Source of the DNA: SIG307 sp964545045
GTDB lineage: Bacteria; Bacillota; Clostridia; Lachnospirales; Lachnospiraceae
NCBI GenBank assembly: GCA_964545045.1
Contig: CAZJEN010000014.1
Location: forward strand, 14,543-78,542
Direction: 5' to 3'
DNA: 64,000 bases
The translations under genes and the position numbers were made by a program. The stretch's first letter is position 1. Each line of letters begins with the position of its first letter. Positions 52,922 to 62,132 of the stretch are shown here, one piece after another. The notes under the pieces are model-generated. The model was not told the origin of the DNA and ran no database searches. It saw only the letters and a program-made list of their open reading frames with translations.

Positions 52922-55867
52922 TTACTCACTTCTCAATGCGATTACCGGATCCTTCTTCGCTGCTACCTTGGACGGGAACAGACCCGCAATAAAGGTAAGA
53001 AGCATACTGATACCTACCAGAATCACTCCGGCCAGAGGCGGAAGCACCGCATTTAAGTTTGCGATACCGGTCACCTTATGAAGAATAATATTGATGATTA
53101 CAATAAATCCGAGGGTCACCAGAATACCGATGGCACCGGATACAAAACCTACAATAATCGTCTCTGCATTAAACACACGGGAAATATCCTTCTTGGAAGC
53201 ACCGATTGCACGCAAAATACCGATTTCCTTGGTACGCTCCAATACAGAGATATAGGTGATAATACCGATCATAATGGAGGATACCACCAAAGAGATTGCC
53301 ACAAACGCAATCAACACGTAGGAAATCGCATTGATCACCGTGGTAATAGAGGACATAAGGAGTGCCACATAGTCGGTGTACTCAATTACATCTTCCTCTG
53401 CTACGTTCTCATTGTACTGTGCAATCAAGTCCGCAATCATATCCTTATTCTCAAAGGTCTCGGCATAAATGTTTATTGTGGACGGGCTGTCCGGGTCCGC
53501 ATAACCGAGAAGCTTTAAGTTCGCCTCATAGGTAGACTCGGAGTATGCTTTCGGAAGATACTCCTCGTAAAACTTCACATACTCATCCGTAGTAAACTGT
53601 GCCATATCAAACATACCGGCCAACTGCTCTACGGTCATGGTACCTAAATTTGCCTGCACTCCCTTTGCATACTGCTCCGCTACCATTGCCGCCAGTACCT
53701 GGTATGCATAGGTCTGTACATCCTCTGCACTCATACCGTCTACATATCCCTGTACCTGCTCCGCATCCACAGCCATCTGCTGTGCAAATGCCTGCACCAA
53801 CATGCCGCGAAGGGTAGCATCATCCATCGTTGCCATCTGCTTGCCTACTGCATCTGCGAGATACGCCTCCGACGGTGTCGCCATAATAGTTCCGTACAAC
53901 TCTGCCTTCTTTGTATTATCAAGTCCCGCGAAATAGGTCTTTACCGCAGCTTCCTTCTCTTCCGCGGAAAGCTCTTCCTCTTCACCGGTTTCAAACGGCA
54001 ATCCGGAAATCGCATCTACGGTCTTATCCGCAAGCTGTGCCTTTAAAATCTCGGAATTTGTATTCTGCTCCATAACAAACTTCGTCAGTTCCGTGGTATA
54101 AGCAATGGCACCGGTCATGGAGGTAGAGGTTGCATCCTCGTTCGGTCGAAGGATACCTACCACCTTCAAATCTACACCCTTCTCATCATATAAATAGGAA
54201 AGTCCCGCATCGGAAGCGGATAAATCCGAATAGCTGCCGTTTGCCTGCTTCTGATACTTTAACGCACCCGGAATCACACGGAAGGTCATGCCGCAAATCT
54301 CTTCATAAGTCCACGGACCGAGATCCTGGGATACCTGCTTACCCGCCATAATATCCTGGGTAGCTTCCATCATCACATCCATGGTGGTCAGTCCAAGGGC
54401 ATAAAGTACCATATCGCTGACTTCATTGTTTCTGTCTACCAAAACAACCACTTCATTATAAGCATCCGGCCATTCACCATGAATCAAGTCGTACTGATCC
54501 TTTACGGTCTGACTGATAAGTTCCCCGTTTTCACCGGTCATCATCTCGTTCCAGACATCCATTCCCACCATCATGGAGCTCATACTTTCCATCATGGTAC
54601 TGGCCATACCGAAGGAGTTCATCATCATGGCCATCAGTTCGTTCACGTCAGCCTTTACTACCTTACCGTCAATGTCCTTTGTGTAAACACTCAGGTCCAT
54701 ATCATAGGAGTACTGTACCGAAGAAATATACTGCTTTATTTCTTCATTTTCTTCCAGAAACTTCTTAAACTTTCTCAAGTTATTTGTCTTCGTTTCCATA
54801 TCCGTAAGCGCGTTCATCATCTCGTACATGGTGGAGTTCGCATACACCTTGTCAAGCTCATGATCACTAATCGGCTTGCCGTCCTTATCCACGCCCATCA
54901 TAGTTGCAAGAAGCGCGGAAGAATCCACCACCTCAGCCTCCATGGTAATCGGATAACTGGAAAGGGTATCTCTCTGTACGGAATCAATGTACTCCTGTAC
55001 ACCGGTGGATACCGACAAAATAAGCGCGATACCGATAATACCGATGGAGCCTGCAAACGCAGTCATAAAGGTACGTCCCTTCTTCGTAAGAAGGTTGTTA
55101 AAAGAAAGAGACAACGCCGTAAAGAAGGACATGGAGGTCTTCTTTGCCTTTTTCTCCTTCTTCGTCTGCTCTACCGCCTGCACATCCTCTTCGTACGGAT
55201 CGGAATCACTAATAATCTTACCGTCAAGCAAACGCACGATACGACTGGAATACTCCTCTGCCAGATCCGGGTTATGGGTAACCATGATAACCAGCTTATC
55301 CTTCGCTACCTCTTTTAAAATCTCCATAATCTGTACACTGGTCTCACTGTCAAGCGCACCCGTCGGCTCATCCGCCAGTAAAATGTCCGGATTGTTCACA
55401 AGGGCACGGGCAATGGCCACACGCTGCATCTGTCCGCCGGACATCTGATTCGGCTTCTTATGCAGCTGGTCGCCCAATCCCACCTTCTCCAGAGCTTCCT
55501 TGGCACGTCTTCTTCGCTCCGCCTTAGAAACGCCGGAAAGAGTCAATGCCAGCTCAACATTTGCAAGTACACTCTGGTGCGGAATCAGATTGTAGCTTTG
55601 GAATACAAATCCGATGGAATGATTACGATAGCTGTCCCAGTCGGAATCCTTAAACTTCTTCGTGGATACACCGTTAATAATCAAATCCCCCTCGGTATAC
55701 TGGTCCAGACCACCCACAATGTTTAATAAGGTAGTCTTACCGCAACCGGACTGTCCCAAAATCGAAACAAATTCGCTCTTCCGAAACTGAATACTGACTC
55801 CCTTCAGTGCCGGCACGGTCATATCGCCAACGCGATAATCCTTCTTAATGTCACGTAATGTAAGCAT
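52922..55867 (-). CDS. MacB-like ABC transporter, ATPase and FtsX-type permease fused
   Basis: 981 residues from ATG 55867 (AGGAGG upstream; an earlier in-frame start lacks a site). The N-terminal ATPase (1-230) has GQSGCGKTTL, MSGGQMQRVAIARAL and ILLADEPTGALD. One membrane helix follows near residue 275, then a large extracellular domain of about 530 residues rich in Asp, Met and Ala, then three helices typical of FtsX permeases (from about 830). This is the single-chain type-VII ABC design, used for peptide, antibiotic or lipoprotein-related work rather than uptake. No two-component system is adjacent. Confidence 0.9.
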   Translation of the reverse strand: MLTLRDIKKDYRVGDMTVPALKGVSIQFRKSEFVSILGQSGCGKTTLLNIVGGLDQYTEGDLIINGVSTKKFKDSDWDSYRNHSIGFVFQSYNLIPHQSVLANVELALTLSGVSKAERRRRAKEALEKVGLGDQLHKKPNQMSGGQMQRVAIARALVNNPDILLADEPTGALDSETSVQIMEILKEVAKDKLVIMVTHNPDLAEEYSSRIVRLLDGKIISDSDPYEEDVQAVEQTKKEKKAKKTSMSFFTALSLSFNNLLTKKGRTFMTAFAGSIGIIGIALILSVSTGVQEYIDSVQRDTLSSYPITMEAEVVDSSALLATMMGVDKDGKPISDHELDKVYANSTMYEMMNALTDMETKTNNLRKFKKFLEENEEIKQYISSVQYSYDMDLSVYTKDIDGKVVKADVNELMAMMMNSFGMASTMMESMSSMMVGMDVWNEMMTGENGELISQTVKDQYDLIHGEWPDAYNEVVVLVDRNNEVSDMVLYALGLTTMDVMMEATQDIMAGKQVSQDLGPWTYEEICGMTFRVIPGALKYQKQANGSYSDLSASDAGLSYLYDEKGVDLKVVGILRPNEDATSTSMTGAIAYTTELTKFVMEQNTNSEILKAQLADKTVDAISGLPFETGEEEELSAEEKEAAVKTYFAGLDNTKKAELYGTIMATPSEAYLADAVGKQMATMDDATLRGMLVQAFAQQMAVDAEQVQGYVDGMSAEDVQTYAYQVLAAMVAEQYAKGVQANLGTMTVEQLAGMFDMAQFTTDEYVKFYEEYLPKAYSESTYEANLKLLGYADPDSPSTINIYAETFENKDMIADLIAQYNENVAEEDVIEYTDYVALLMSSITTVINAISYVLIAFVAISLVVSSIMIGIITYISVLERTKEIGILRAIGASKKDISRVFNAETIIVGFVSGAIGILVTLGFIVIINIILHKVTGIANLNAVLPPLAGVILVGISMLLTFIAGLFPSKVAAKKDPVIALRSE

Positions 55868-55970
55868 ATTCGCCTCCTGACTTGTTGCTACACTATACCC
55901 AAATACAATACCCTCTACATCTCTTCTATATATATGTAACCCATAAAAGAAAAACAATATTAACCATTAT

Positions 55971-55999
55971 AAAATAACAGATTGTGTTTTTTTCGTCAA
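55971..55999 (-). promoter_or_regulatory. Probable promoter of the MacB-like ABC gene
   Basis: Minus-strand TTGACG (55994-55999), 17 bases, TATTTT (55971-55976); an overlapping TATAAT at 55966 is too far from this -35 (22 bases). The surrounding leader is very A/T rich. Confidence 0.45.
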
Positions 56000-56026
56000 T
56001 AACGTGACAATAATTTAATAAAATAT

Positions 56027-56410
56027 TTAGGAATTTCTTTCTCGCTTACCCGCTCCGGTATTCAAAGCATAAATAACAACTCCCACCATCACAAAAATAC
56101 CGCCGACGCCGAAATAATACACGGACAGCTTATTCGTCGTTCCGTAGATATCCAATACACCGCGAATCACACTTCCCACCGTCAGCGTAGCAATCCCGGA
56201 ATGATAAAGATTACGGGCAACCGTACCCGGACACTTTGCATCTTTTTTCCGTGCAAGCAGCCAGAAAGGCAACGTTCCTCCTACTAACGGAAATGCAAAG
56301 GCATACAACATAAAGAAGGAGTACACATCATGGCTGAACAGCTCATACACCGCACCGAACAATGCACAAAAAAGCGCAATCAAAAAATAGACAAAGGCAG
56401 TTTGCTCCAT
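56027..56410 (-). CDS. Small four-helix membrane protein, unknown function
   Basis: 127 residues from ATG 56410 (AAAGGAG upstream). This start removes an apparent overlap with the previous gene. Four hydrophobic helices (about 4-25, 29-50, 70-90, 97-118) with short loops and a basic C-terminus (GAGKRERN). I do not recognise the family. It follows the NAGPA-domain gene by 13 bp, so it probably shares its transcript and perhaps a role at the membrane. Confidence 0.7.
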   Translation of the reverse strand: MEQTAFVYFLIALFCALFGAVYELFSHDVYSFFMLYAFAFPLVGGTLPFWLLARKKDAKCPGTVARNLYHSGIATLTVGSVIRGVLDIYGTTNKLSVYYFGVGGIFVMVGVVIYALNTGAGKRERNS

Positions 56411-56423
56411 CCGGCTCCTTTCA

Positions 56424-57452
56424 TTAATATCCGATGTACACAATGTCACTCACACTCCTTTCCTTAATCTGTCTTCCGTTGGTGGTAGGATTGTTAACCA
56501 CTTCTCCGTTAAATACCATAGAGGAAGATCCTCCTCCGTCCAGATTATAAGCAGTTTTCGCCCCCAAAGACAGCATAAACTGTGCCATCTCATACAAACT
56601 CAGCCCCGCACTGGCTCTGGTACGTCCGTCGGACACCACAAACACATAATGCAATTCGTCAATCATTCCGATTGCGGTTCGCGGATTGCTGGCAGAAGCC
56701 ACACCTACTTCGTCATATCTGGATACGGCAATTTCACCGTCAATTATCAAGCCCGGGCCGAATGACAATATTTGCTGTACGCCTTTCTCCAAAAGCTCCT
56801 CCGCAGACACCTCTGCCTCCGTAATGATTTCAAAATACCCATCCTCGTGAATCACAAGATCTTCCTGGTCTCTGTCCGCAGTATCACGGTACAACACACC
56901 GTTCCGTAATACATAACCCTTTTGCTGTGCCCCGTAATAATCTCCGTTCACCGCTAAAATCGCATTGTTATCCTCTGCCATCTCCGAGGTTTTCTCCGTT
57001 ACATTTCTTCCATACACGCCTTTTGCCAGGGCAGTTTTCAAATAGTCCGGCGAAGTAAGCTTTACCTCCGCCACATAGATGTCCGTATCATACTCCCTGT
57101 ATTCGGTAAGTACAATAGAAATCAATCCGTCCTCATAGGAGTTCTCCGTGATAACCGGTGTCGTTTGAACCGGCCCCTTCGGTTCTGTATCTTCCTCTTC
57201 CCGTTCTCCCTCCGGTATTTCATCATCGTCCGTGTCCTCTTTCTCATCCGAAACTTCCCCGTCATTCGTCTTTTCCGAAGAAGAATCCTCTAAAACGTCC
57301 CCTCCCGGAGATTTCTCTCCTTCTGTTCTTCCTTCGTTTTCCTGCGGTACCGTCGTATAAACTCTGGCAATGACAAAAGTATCCAACAACACATATACGG
57401 TAAACAAAGTCAGAAGCACTCCGTACAGGATGCCCCACACATATTTTTTCAC
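56424..57452 (-). CDS. Phosphodiester glycosidase (NAGPA) family exported protein
   Basis: 342 residues: an uncleaved or signal-anchor helix (about 5-27), a Glu/Asp/Ser-rich spacer (35-95), then a NAGPA domain with ILAVNGDYYG near 164-173, SFGPGLIIDG, NPRTAIG and the closing YNLDGGGSSSMVFNG. The family includes the human uncovering enzyme and bacterial exopolysaccharide-linked proteins, acting on sugar-phosphate diesters outside the cell. The start is GTG with GGGAGG upstream, right after the GT2-GtrA stop. A role in trimming teichoic-type or glycan phosphodiesters is possible. Confidence 0.88.
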   Translation of the reverse strand: MKKYVWGILYGVLLTLFTVYVLLDTFVIARVYTTVPQENEGRTEGEKSPGGDVLEDSSSEKTNDGEVSDEKEDTDDDEIPEGEREEEDTEPKGPVQTTPVITENSYEDGLISIVLTEYREYDTDIYVAEVKLTSPDYLKTALAKGVYGRNVTEKTSEMAEDNNAILAVNGDYYGAQQKGYVLRNGVLYRDTADRDQEDLVIHEDGYFEIITEAEVSAEELLEKGVQQILSFGPGLIIDGEIAVSRYDEVGVASASNPRTAIGMIDELHYVFVVSDGRTRASAGLSLYEMAQFMLSLGAKTAYNLDGGGSSSMVFNGEVVNNPTTNGRQIKERSVSDIVYIGY

Positions 57453-57453
57453 C

Positions 57454-58476
57454 TTAATTTCCTCCCTTATTTCGAAACACCAACAAACGTTGTACCAGAA
57501 AACTGAACAAAAAGAAGAACAGTTCCGTCATGAGCTTCGCCCACATTTTATGTATACCTACGTTTACCAAAATATTTAACAGAAAAGTATTCCCCATCAA
57601 TATCACTGCCGCCAGCAGAAAATATTTCAGCGCCGACCGTCCTATGCTTTCCTGACTGCGAAACACAAACCGCCGGTTCACCGTAAAATTCACCGTAGCA
57701 CTTATAATTCGTGCAAGTACATTTGCCACCCAAAGTCGGGAAGTAACAAGCAAAAGCAAAGCATAAGCAATATAATCTACCAAAAATCCCAAAAGAGAGG
57801 ATGCGGAAAACTTCAATATTTCCTTATAAATCCGAAACGAGTCCCGCACCGCATGAAAATGGGACCGTGCATTATTATCCTCGTAAATCGTTTCTATTCT
57901 ATGCTCCAGTATCTCAGTTTTATCCTTCCCCAGGGTAAGCAGTACATTCATCTCGTATTCATAACGTTCTCCCGGAATCTCCAAAAGCTTTGGAAGCATC
58001 GTACCGGAAAAAGCCCGCAATCCGGTCTGGGTATCATATACCTTACAGCCGGTAGATACCCGGTACACAAAACGTGTCATGGCATTCCCGAACCGGCTGC
58101 GGAACGGAACCTTTCCTTCAAACTTCCGACCGCCCAGCACCAATGCCTCCGGATTTTCCACCGCAAGCCTGCATATTGCAAATGCATCCTCTACCTTATG
58201 CTGTCCGTCCGCATCCAGTGTCACAACCACCGCATCCGTCCCCCACCGGTCGGCAATATAAGAAAGCCCGGTCTTTAGGGCCCTTCCCTTTCCTTTATTC
58301 TCGTCATGTCGCAGTACCGTCGCCTCTGCACCGCAGGCGTCAAACAATCCTGTATATTCCTCTCTGCTTCCGTCATCCACAACCACCACCGTCAGTCCGC
58401 TCTCCCGGCACTGTCGTACCAGCCCGTTCAAAACCTCCGTAGGCTTATATGCGGGAATCAGCGCAATATGTACCAT
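57454..58476 (-). CDS. GT2 polyprenyl-phosphate glycosyltransferase fused to GtrA
   Basis: 340 residues. The N-terminal GT2 domain (1-205) has ALIPAYKPTE, VVVDDGSREE and TLDADGQHKVED with the DXD motif, like dolichyl-phosphate mannosyltransferases. The C-terminal GtrA domain (215-335) has four membrane helices, including LLGFLVDYIAYALLL and FTVNRRFVF. Such fusions make and flip an undecaprenyl-phosphate sugar for side-branch addition outside the membrane. It is the first gene of a three-gene unit; a TATGAT box lies about 40 bp upstream but no good -35 was found. Confidence 0.9.
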   Translation of the reverse strand: MVHIALIPAYKPTEVLNGLVRQCRESGLTVVVVDDGSREEYTGLFDACGAEATVLRHDENKGKGRALKTGLSYIADRWGTDAVVVTLDADGQHKVEDAFAICRLAVENPEALVLGGRKFEGKVPFRSRFGNAMTRFVYRVSTGCKVYDTQTGLRAFSGTMLPKLLEIPGERYEYEMNVLLTLGKDKTEILEHRIETIYEDNNARSHFHAVRDSFRIYKEILKFSASSLLGFLVDYIAYALLLLVTSRLWVANVLARIISATVNFTVNRRFVFRSQESIGRSALKYFLLAAVILMGNTFLLNILVNVGIHKMWAKLMTELFFFLFSFLVQRLLVFRNKGGN

Positions 58477-58611
58477 AGAATTATCCTCCTATCGAGACTA
58501 CGCCTTTATCATACTATCAAACCGTGTTGATTTCGTGAACGTTCTATGAAAAAGCATACAAACTTCTTTGTAAACTTTTGTACTTTTAAATTTGAGGTAA
58601 CAAATAACTTC

Positions 58612-58646
58612 TTTTGCGTGTAGGTGCTTCGCACCTACACGCAAAA
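58612..58646. other. Perfect 16-bp hairpin next to the asd terminator
   Basis: TTTTGCGTGTAGGTGC (58612-58627) pairs fully with 58631-58646 around a three-base loop. It overlaps the left arm of the asd terminator by two bases, so the two folds compete slightly. It may serve as a second terminator. Confidence 0.6.
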
Positions 58647-58681
58647 AGTCCGCCGATAAGCAATGCTTTCCGACGGACTTT
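58645..58681 (-). terminator. Terminator of asd
   Basis: AAAGTCCGCCG (58645-58655) pairs with CGACGGACTTT (58671-58681) with one mismatch; the minus-strand 3' side continues TTTTTGCG. It lies 25 bp after the asd stop. Confidence 0.75.
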
Positions 58682-58706
58682 AATTTTCTGCTATTTCAAT
58701 CTTTCA

Positions 58707-59789
58707 TTACTTTGCTTCGATATAACCCTGTGCCTTCAGAAGCTCTGCGCAAAGTACTGCGCCGCCTGCTGCGCCACGCACGGTGTTGTGGGAAAGTCCT
58801 ACGAACTTCCAATCGTATACGGAATCCTCACGGATTCTGCCTACGGAAACACCCATGCCGTTCTCGTAATCCACATCAAGCTTAACCTGCGGACGATTGT
58901 CCTCCTCAAGGTACTGGATAAACTGCTTCGGTGCACTCGGAAGCTCAAGCTCCTGCGGAACACCCTTGAAGTTAACAAGCTTCTCGATGAGCTGCTCCTT
59001 GGTTGCCTTCTTCTTAAACTTTACGAAAACTGCAGCAGTGTGACCGTTTAATACCGGAACACGGATACACTGGCAGGTGATTACCGGAGAGGTTGCCGGC
59101 ACGATAACGCCGTCCTTAATCTCGCCCCAGATACGAAGCGGCTCCTTCTCACTCTTCTCTTCCTCACCGCCGATGTACGGGATGATGTTCTCTACCATTT
59201 CCGGCCAATCCTTGAAGGTCTTACCTGCACCGGAGATTGCCTGATAGGTGGTAGCTACTACTTCGTACGGCTCAAACTCTGCCCAAGCGGTAAGTACCGG
59301 AGCGTAGCTCTGAATGGAGCAGTTCGGCTTTACTGCCACGAAGCCTCTGGTGGTACCGAGACGCTTCTTCTGGAAATCGATGACCTTCATGTGGTCCGGG
59401 TTGATTTCCGGCACCACCATCGGAACATCCGGGGTCCAGCGATGTGCGCTGTTGTTGGAAACGACCGGAGTCTCGGTCTTTGCGTAAGCTTCCTCAATCG
59501 CCTTAATCTCGTCCTTGGTCATATCTACTGCGCTGAATACGAAGTCAACGGTTGCAGCAACTGCTTCCACTTCGTTTACGTTCTTTACGATTAACTTCTT
59601 TACTGCTTCCGGCATCGGGGTGGTCATCTTCCAACGATCGCCTACCGCTTCTTCGTAGGTCTTACCTGCGCTACGCGGGCTTGCTGCCACGGTAACTACC
59701 TCAAACCACGGATGATTCTCAAGGAGAGCAATAAATCTCTGTCCTACCATACCGGTTGCACCTAAAATTCCGACTCTTAACTTTGCCAT
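58707..59789 (-). CDS. asd: Aspartate-semialdehyde dehydrogenase
   Basis: 360 residues; makes aspartate semialdehyde for lysine/diaminopimelate, threonine and methionine. NADP loop GILGATGMVGQRF, active-site cysteine C157 in VKPNCSIQS, SNNSAHRWTPDVPM near 111-124, and the conserved His in the C-terminal GHTAAVFV region. The pattern is that of the archaeal/fungal-type enzymes rather than the Escherichia coli type, which is known also in some Clostridia. Single gene with a near-consensus promoter and a terminator. No lysine riboswitch is seen in the 90-base leader. Confidence 0.94.
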   Translation of the reverse strand: MAKLRVGILGATGMVGQRFIALLENHPWFEVVTVAASPRSAGKTYEEAVGDRWKMTTPMPEAVKKLIVKNVNEVEAVAATVDFVFSAVDMTKDEIKAIEEAYAKTETPVVSNNSAHRWTPDVPMVVPEINPDHMKVIDFQKKRLGTTRGFVAVKPNCSIQSYAPVLTAWAEFEPYEVVATTYQAISGAGKTFKDWPEMVENIIPYIGGEEEKSEKEPLRIWGEIKDGVIVPATSPVITCQCIRVPVLNGHTAAVFVKFKKKATKEQLIEKLVNFKGVPQELELPSAPKQFIQYLEEDNRPQVKLDVDYENGMGVSVGRIREDSVYDWKFVGLSHNTVRGAAGGAVLCAELLKAQGYIEAK

Positions 59790-59876
59790 AACTTTTTACC
59801 TCCATATTCAACCGAACTTCATCATGTTCTATCGCGTCTCGGTTTGTTTTTCTCTCGCGAACATTTGTCTTTCGCT

Positions 59877-59905
59877 ATAATACACTCTTTTTTAGGAATT
59901 GTCAA
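59877..59905 (-). promoter_or_regulatory. Near-consensus promoter of asd
   Basis: Minus-strand TTGACA (59900-59905), 17 bases, TATTAT (59877-59882), lying just after the dusB stop. Confidence 0.85.
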
Positions 59906-59924
59906 CACCCAATTTGAAATATTT

Positions 59925-60908
59925 TTAAATTTTTTCCGCTTCCTCTGCATAATCTTCCAGAAGCGCCTGCAATTCCGCCATCGTCTCCACCGCATTTACC
60001 TTTACACGAAGCTTTGCGGAATTCGGATATCCCGTGGTATACCACGCCACATGCTTCCGCATTTCCCGCATACCCAGATACTCTCCCTTAAATTCCAGTT
60101 GTAATCTCGCATGACGCAAAATGGTCTCAATCAACTCCGCCATGGCTGGCTTCGGAAGCACTTCTCCCGTCTCCAGATAGTGATTTACCCGGTGAAATAG
60201 CCACGGGTCCCCCTGTACACCACGAGCCAGCATAAGGCCGTCACAACCCGTAGTATCTAACATCCGCTTTGCATCCTCCGGCGTAAAAATATCGCCGTTT
60301 CCGATGACCGGTATCTTTACCGTCTCTTTTACCTGCCGTATGATGTTCCAGTCCGCCTTACCGCTGTAATACTGCTCTCTGGTACGTCCGTGTACCGCAA
60401 CGGCCGCCGCGCCGCTTTCCTCGACAATCCGCGCCATCTCCGGTGCATTGGCGTCGTCCTTTCCGAAGCCCTTTCGGATTTTAACCGTAACCGGCTTCTT
60501 AATAGCCTTGGCAATTGCTTCAATAATGCGTCCCGCCTTTGCCGGGTCCTTCATCAGCGCAGAGCCCTCGCCGTTATTGACCACCTTCGGCACCGGGCAT
60601 CCCATGTTAATGTCCAGAATATCAAACGGCAACTCCTCAATACTTTTGGCTACCTCGCTCATAATCCGGGCATCCTCGCCGAAAAGCTGCAACGCCACCG
60701 GCCGCTCGCCTTCTGCTGTTTCCAGCATAATTTTTGTGTTCTTGTTGTTATAAAGAATTCCTTTTGCACTGACCATCTCGGTGTAAATCAGGCTCGCCCC
60801 CTGTTCCTTACAAAGACAACGAAAAGGCAGGTCTGTTACACCTGCCATCGGCCCCAGGGCCAAAATGCCGTTCACTTTTACGTTCCCGATTTGTAAACTT
60901 CTCTCCAT
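59925..60908 (-). CDS. dusB: tRNA-dihydrouridine synthase
   Basis: 327-residue FMN enzyme reducing uridines in tRNA. Motifs: LGPMAGVTDLPFR near 18-30, QLFGEDARIM, DINMGCPVPKVVNNGEGSAL with the catalytic cysteine (C104), VKIRKGF, VHGRTREQYYSG and IGNGDIF. Length and order fit DusB. It begins one base after the coaX stop, so both are co-transcribed from the promoter at 63034-63062. No terminator is evident before the asd promoter. Confidence 0.94.
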   Translation of the reverse strand: MERSLQIGNVKVNGILALGPMAGVTDLPFRCLCKEQGASLIYTEMVSAKGILYNNKNTKIMLETAEGERPVALQLFGEDARIMSEVAKSIEELPFDILDINMGCPVPKVVNNGEGSALMKDPAKAGRIIEAIAKAIKKPVTVKIRKGFGKDDANAPEMARIVEESGAAAVAVHGRTREQYYSGKADWNIIRQVKETVKIPVIGNGDIFTPEDAKRMLDTTGCDGLMLARGVQGDPWLFHRVNHYLETGEVLPKPAMAELIETILRHARLQLEFKGEYLGMREMRKHVAWYTTGYPNSAKLRVKVNAVETMAELQALLEDYAEEAEKI

Positions 60909-60909
60909 C

Positions 60910-61689
60910 TTACTTCCCCTGTCCTTTGTTGCGGCGCCAAATCAAATACAAGCCCTTCATCGTCAGCATCGGATCGTATTCGTCGATGCAATCGGTCTCC
61001 TCTGCTATAATACGCCCAAGACCACCGGTTGCCACTACCTTTACCTCCGGATAACCGGATTCTTCAATCATTTTCTTTACGATATACTCCGTCTGACCGA
61101 TGGTGCCGTACACAAGGCCCGCCTGCATACTGGAAATGGTTTCCTTCGCCAGGATAGACTCCGGCTTCTTGATTTCAATCTTCGGAAGCTTTGCCGCCTC
61201 ATTCCAAAGGGCATTGGCGGAAATCGCGATACCCGGACTGGTAACACCGGACACAAACTCACCCTCGGCATTGACCAAATCATAAGTCGTTGCGGTACCG
61301 TAATCGATTACCAGCACCGGTCCGCCGTACAACTCGTAGCCTGCCACCGCATCCACTACGCGGTCCGCACCGATTTCCTTCGGATTCGCCGTAATAATGC
61401 GAAGCCCCGTCTTAGTCCCTGCTCCTACAATCATCGGCTTACAATCAAAATACTTCATAACGGAATTGGTCAGGGAATGCATCACATCCGGCACCACCGA
61501 CGCAATAATCACATCCGTAATACTGGTCTTTTTTATGCCGCGATTCTCCACCAAACCGCAAAACAAAAGACCGTACTCATCAGAAGTACGCTTCTCCTTC
61601 GTCGTGATACGGAAGGTAGTTAACAGCTCTTCCCCTTCAAAAATCCCACAGGTAAAATTCGTATTTCCCACATCAATGGCAAGTAACAT
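60910..61689 (-). CDS. coaX: Type III pantothenate kinase
   Basis: 259 residues from ATG 61689 (GGAG upstream; an earlier in-frame start has no site). Phosphate loop MLLAIDVGNTNFTCGIF, the second motif VLVIDYGTATTYD near 120-132 and GVTSPGIAISANALW, with the conserved GTGG-type end VVATGGLGRIIA. It makes 4'-phosphopantothenate, the first step of CoA synthesis, without the feedback control of CoaA. Upstream lies the small hypothetical gene at 61764. Confidence 0.94.
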   Translation of the reverse strand: MLLAIDVGNTNFTCGIFEGEELLTTFRITTKEKRTSDEYGLLFCGLVENRGIKKTSITDVIIASVVPDVMHSLTNSVMKYFDCKPMIVGAGTKTGLRIITANPKEIGADRVVDAVAGYELYGGPVLVIDYGTATTYDLVNAEGEFVSGVTSPGIAISANALWNEAAKLPKIEIKKPESILAKETISSMQAGLVYGTIGQTEYIVKKMIEESGYPEVKVVATGGLGRIIAEETDCIDEYDPMLTMKGLYLIWRRNKGQGK

Positions 61690-61763
61690 ATCTTTACTCC
61701 TTTCCGCCAAACAATACACAAGGGCGAGGAACAACAAACGTCATCCCTCGCACCGTCATTCTC

Positions 61764-62117
61764 TTAATAGCCCGGAACAATTAACTTTGCCGGGTCCTCT
61801 CCCATGAAAAACACTTTAAAATACAGTTCCAGAGATTCCAGCAATTCCTTCTTCTCTTCCTGCAATTTCTTAATCAGAAGCACGCTGCCGATTTCATCGT
61901 ACAGCAAATCGCCTTCATCCGAATTCGTTTCAAAGACCAGCGTCCCGTCCTCTTCAAAGACAAGGGAAAGAATACCTCCCACATCCTCCGTATAGAGAAC
62001 GCACATAATCTTCAACTCATCTTTAATCGTCTTCGGAAGACCTTCGAAATCCTCGTTTAAATAATACTTCTGCTCATAGGCGTTGCTGACACACAGCACA
62101 ACTCGCTCCTCGTACAT
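61764..62117 (-). CDS. Small conserved acidic protein (DUF6145-like)
   Basis: A 117-residue soluble protein without signal peptide or membrane helix. It begins ERVVLCVSNAYEQKYYLNEDF and has an acidic middle (ETNSDEGDLLYDEIGS). I tentatively link it to the DUF6145 family of Lachnospiraceae; the function is unknown. It lies between the LiaF-like gene and coaX in one operon, 15 bp from the former. Confidence 0.78.
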   Translation of the reverse strand: MYEERVVLCVSNAYEQKYYLNEDFEGLPKTIKDELKIMCVLYTEDVGGILSLVFEEDGTLVFETNSDEGDLLYDEIGSVLLIKKLQEEKKELLESLELYFKVFFMGEDPAKLIVPGY

Positions 62118-62132
62118 AAAAGCCTCCGCTTC

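Noticed and set aside
59790..59880. Possible lysine riboswitch before asd
   Set aside because: The leader is about 90 bases, too short for the lysine aptamer, and no matching stems were seen.
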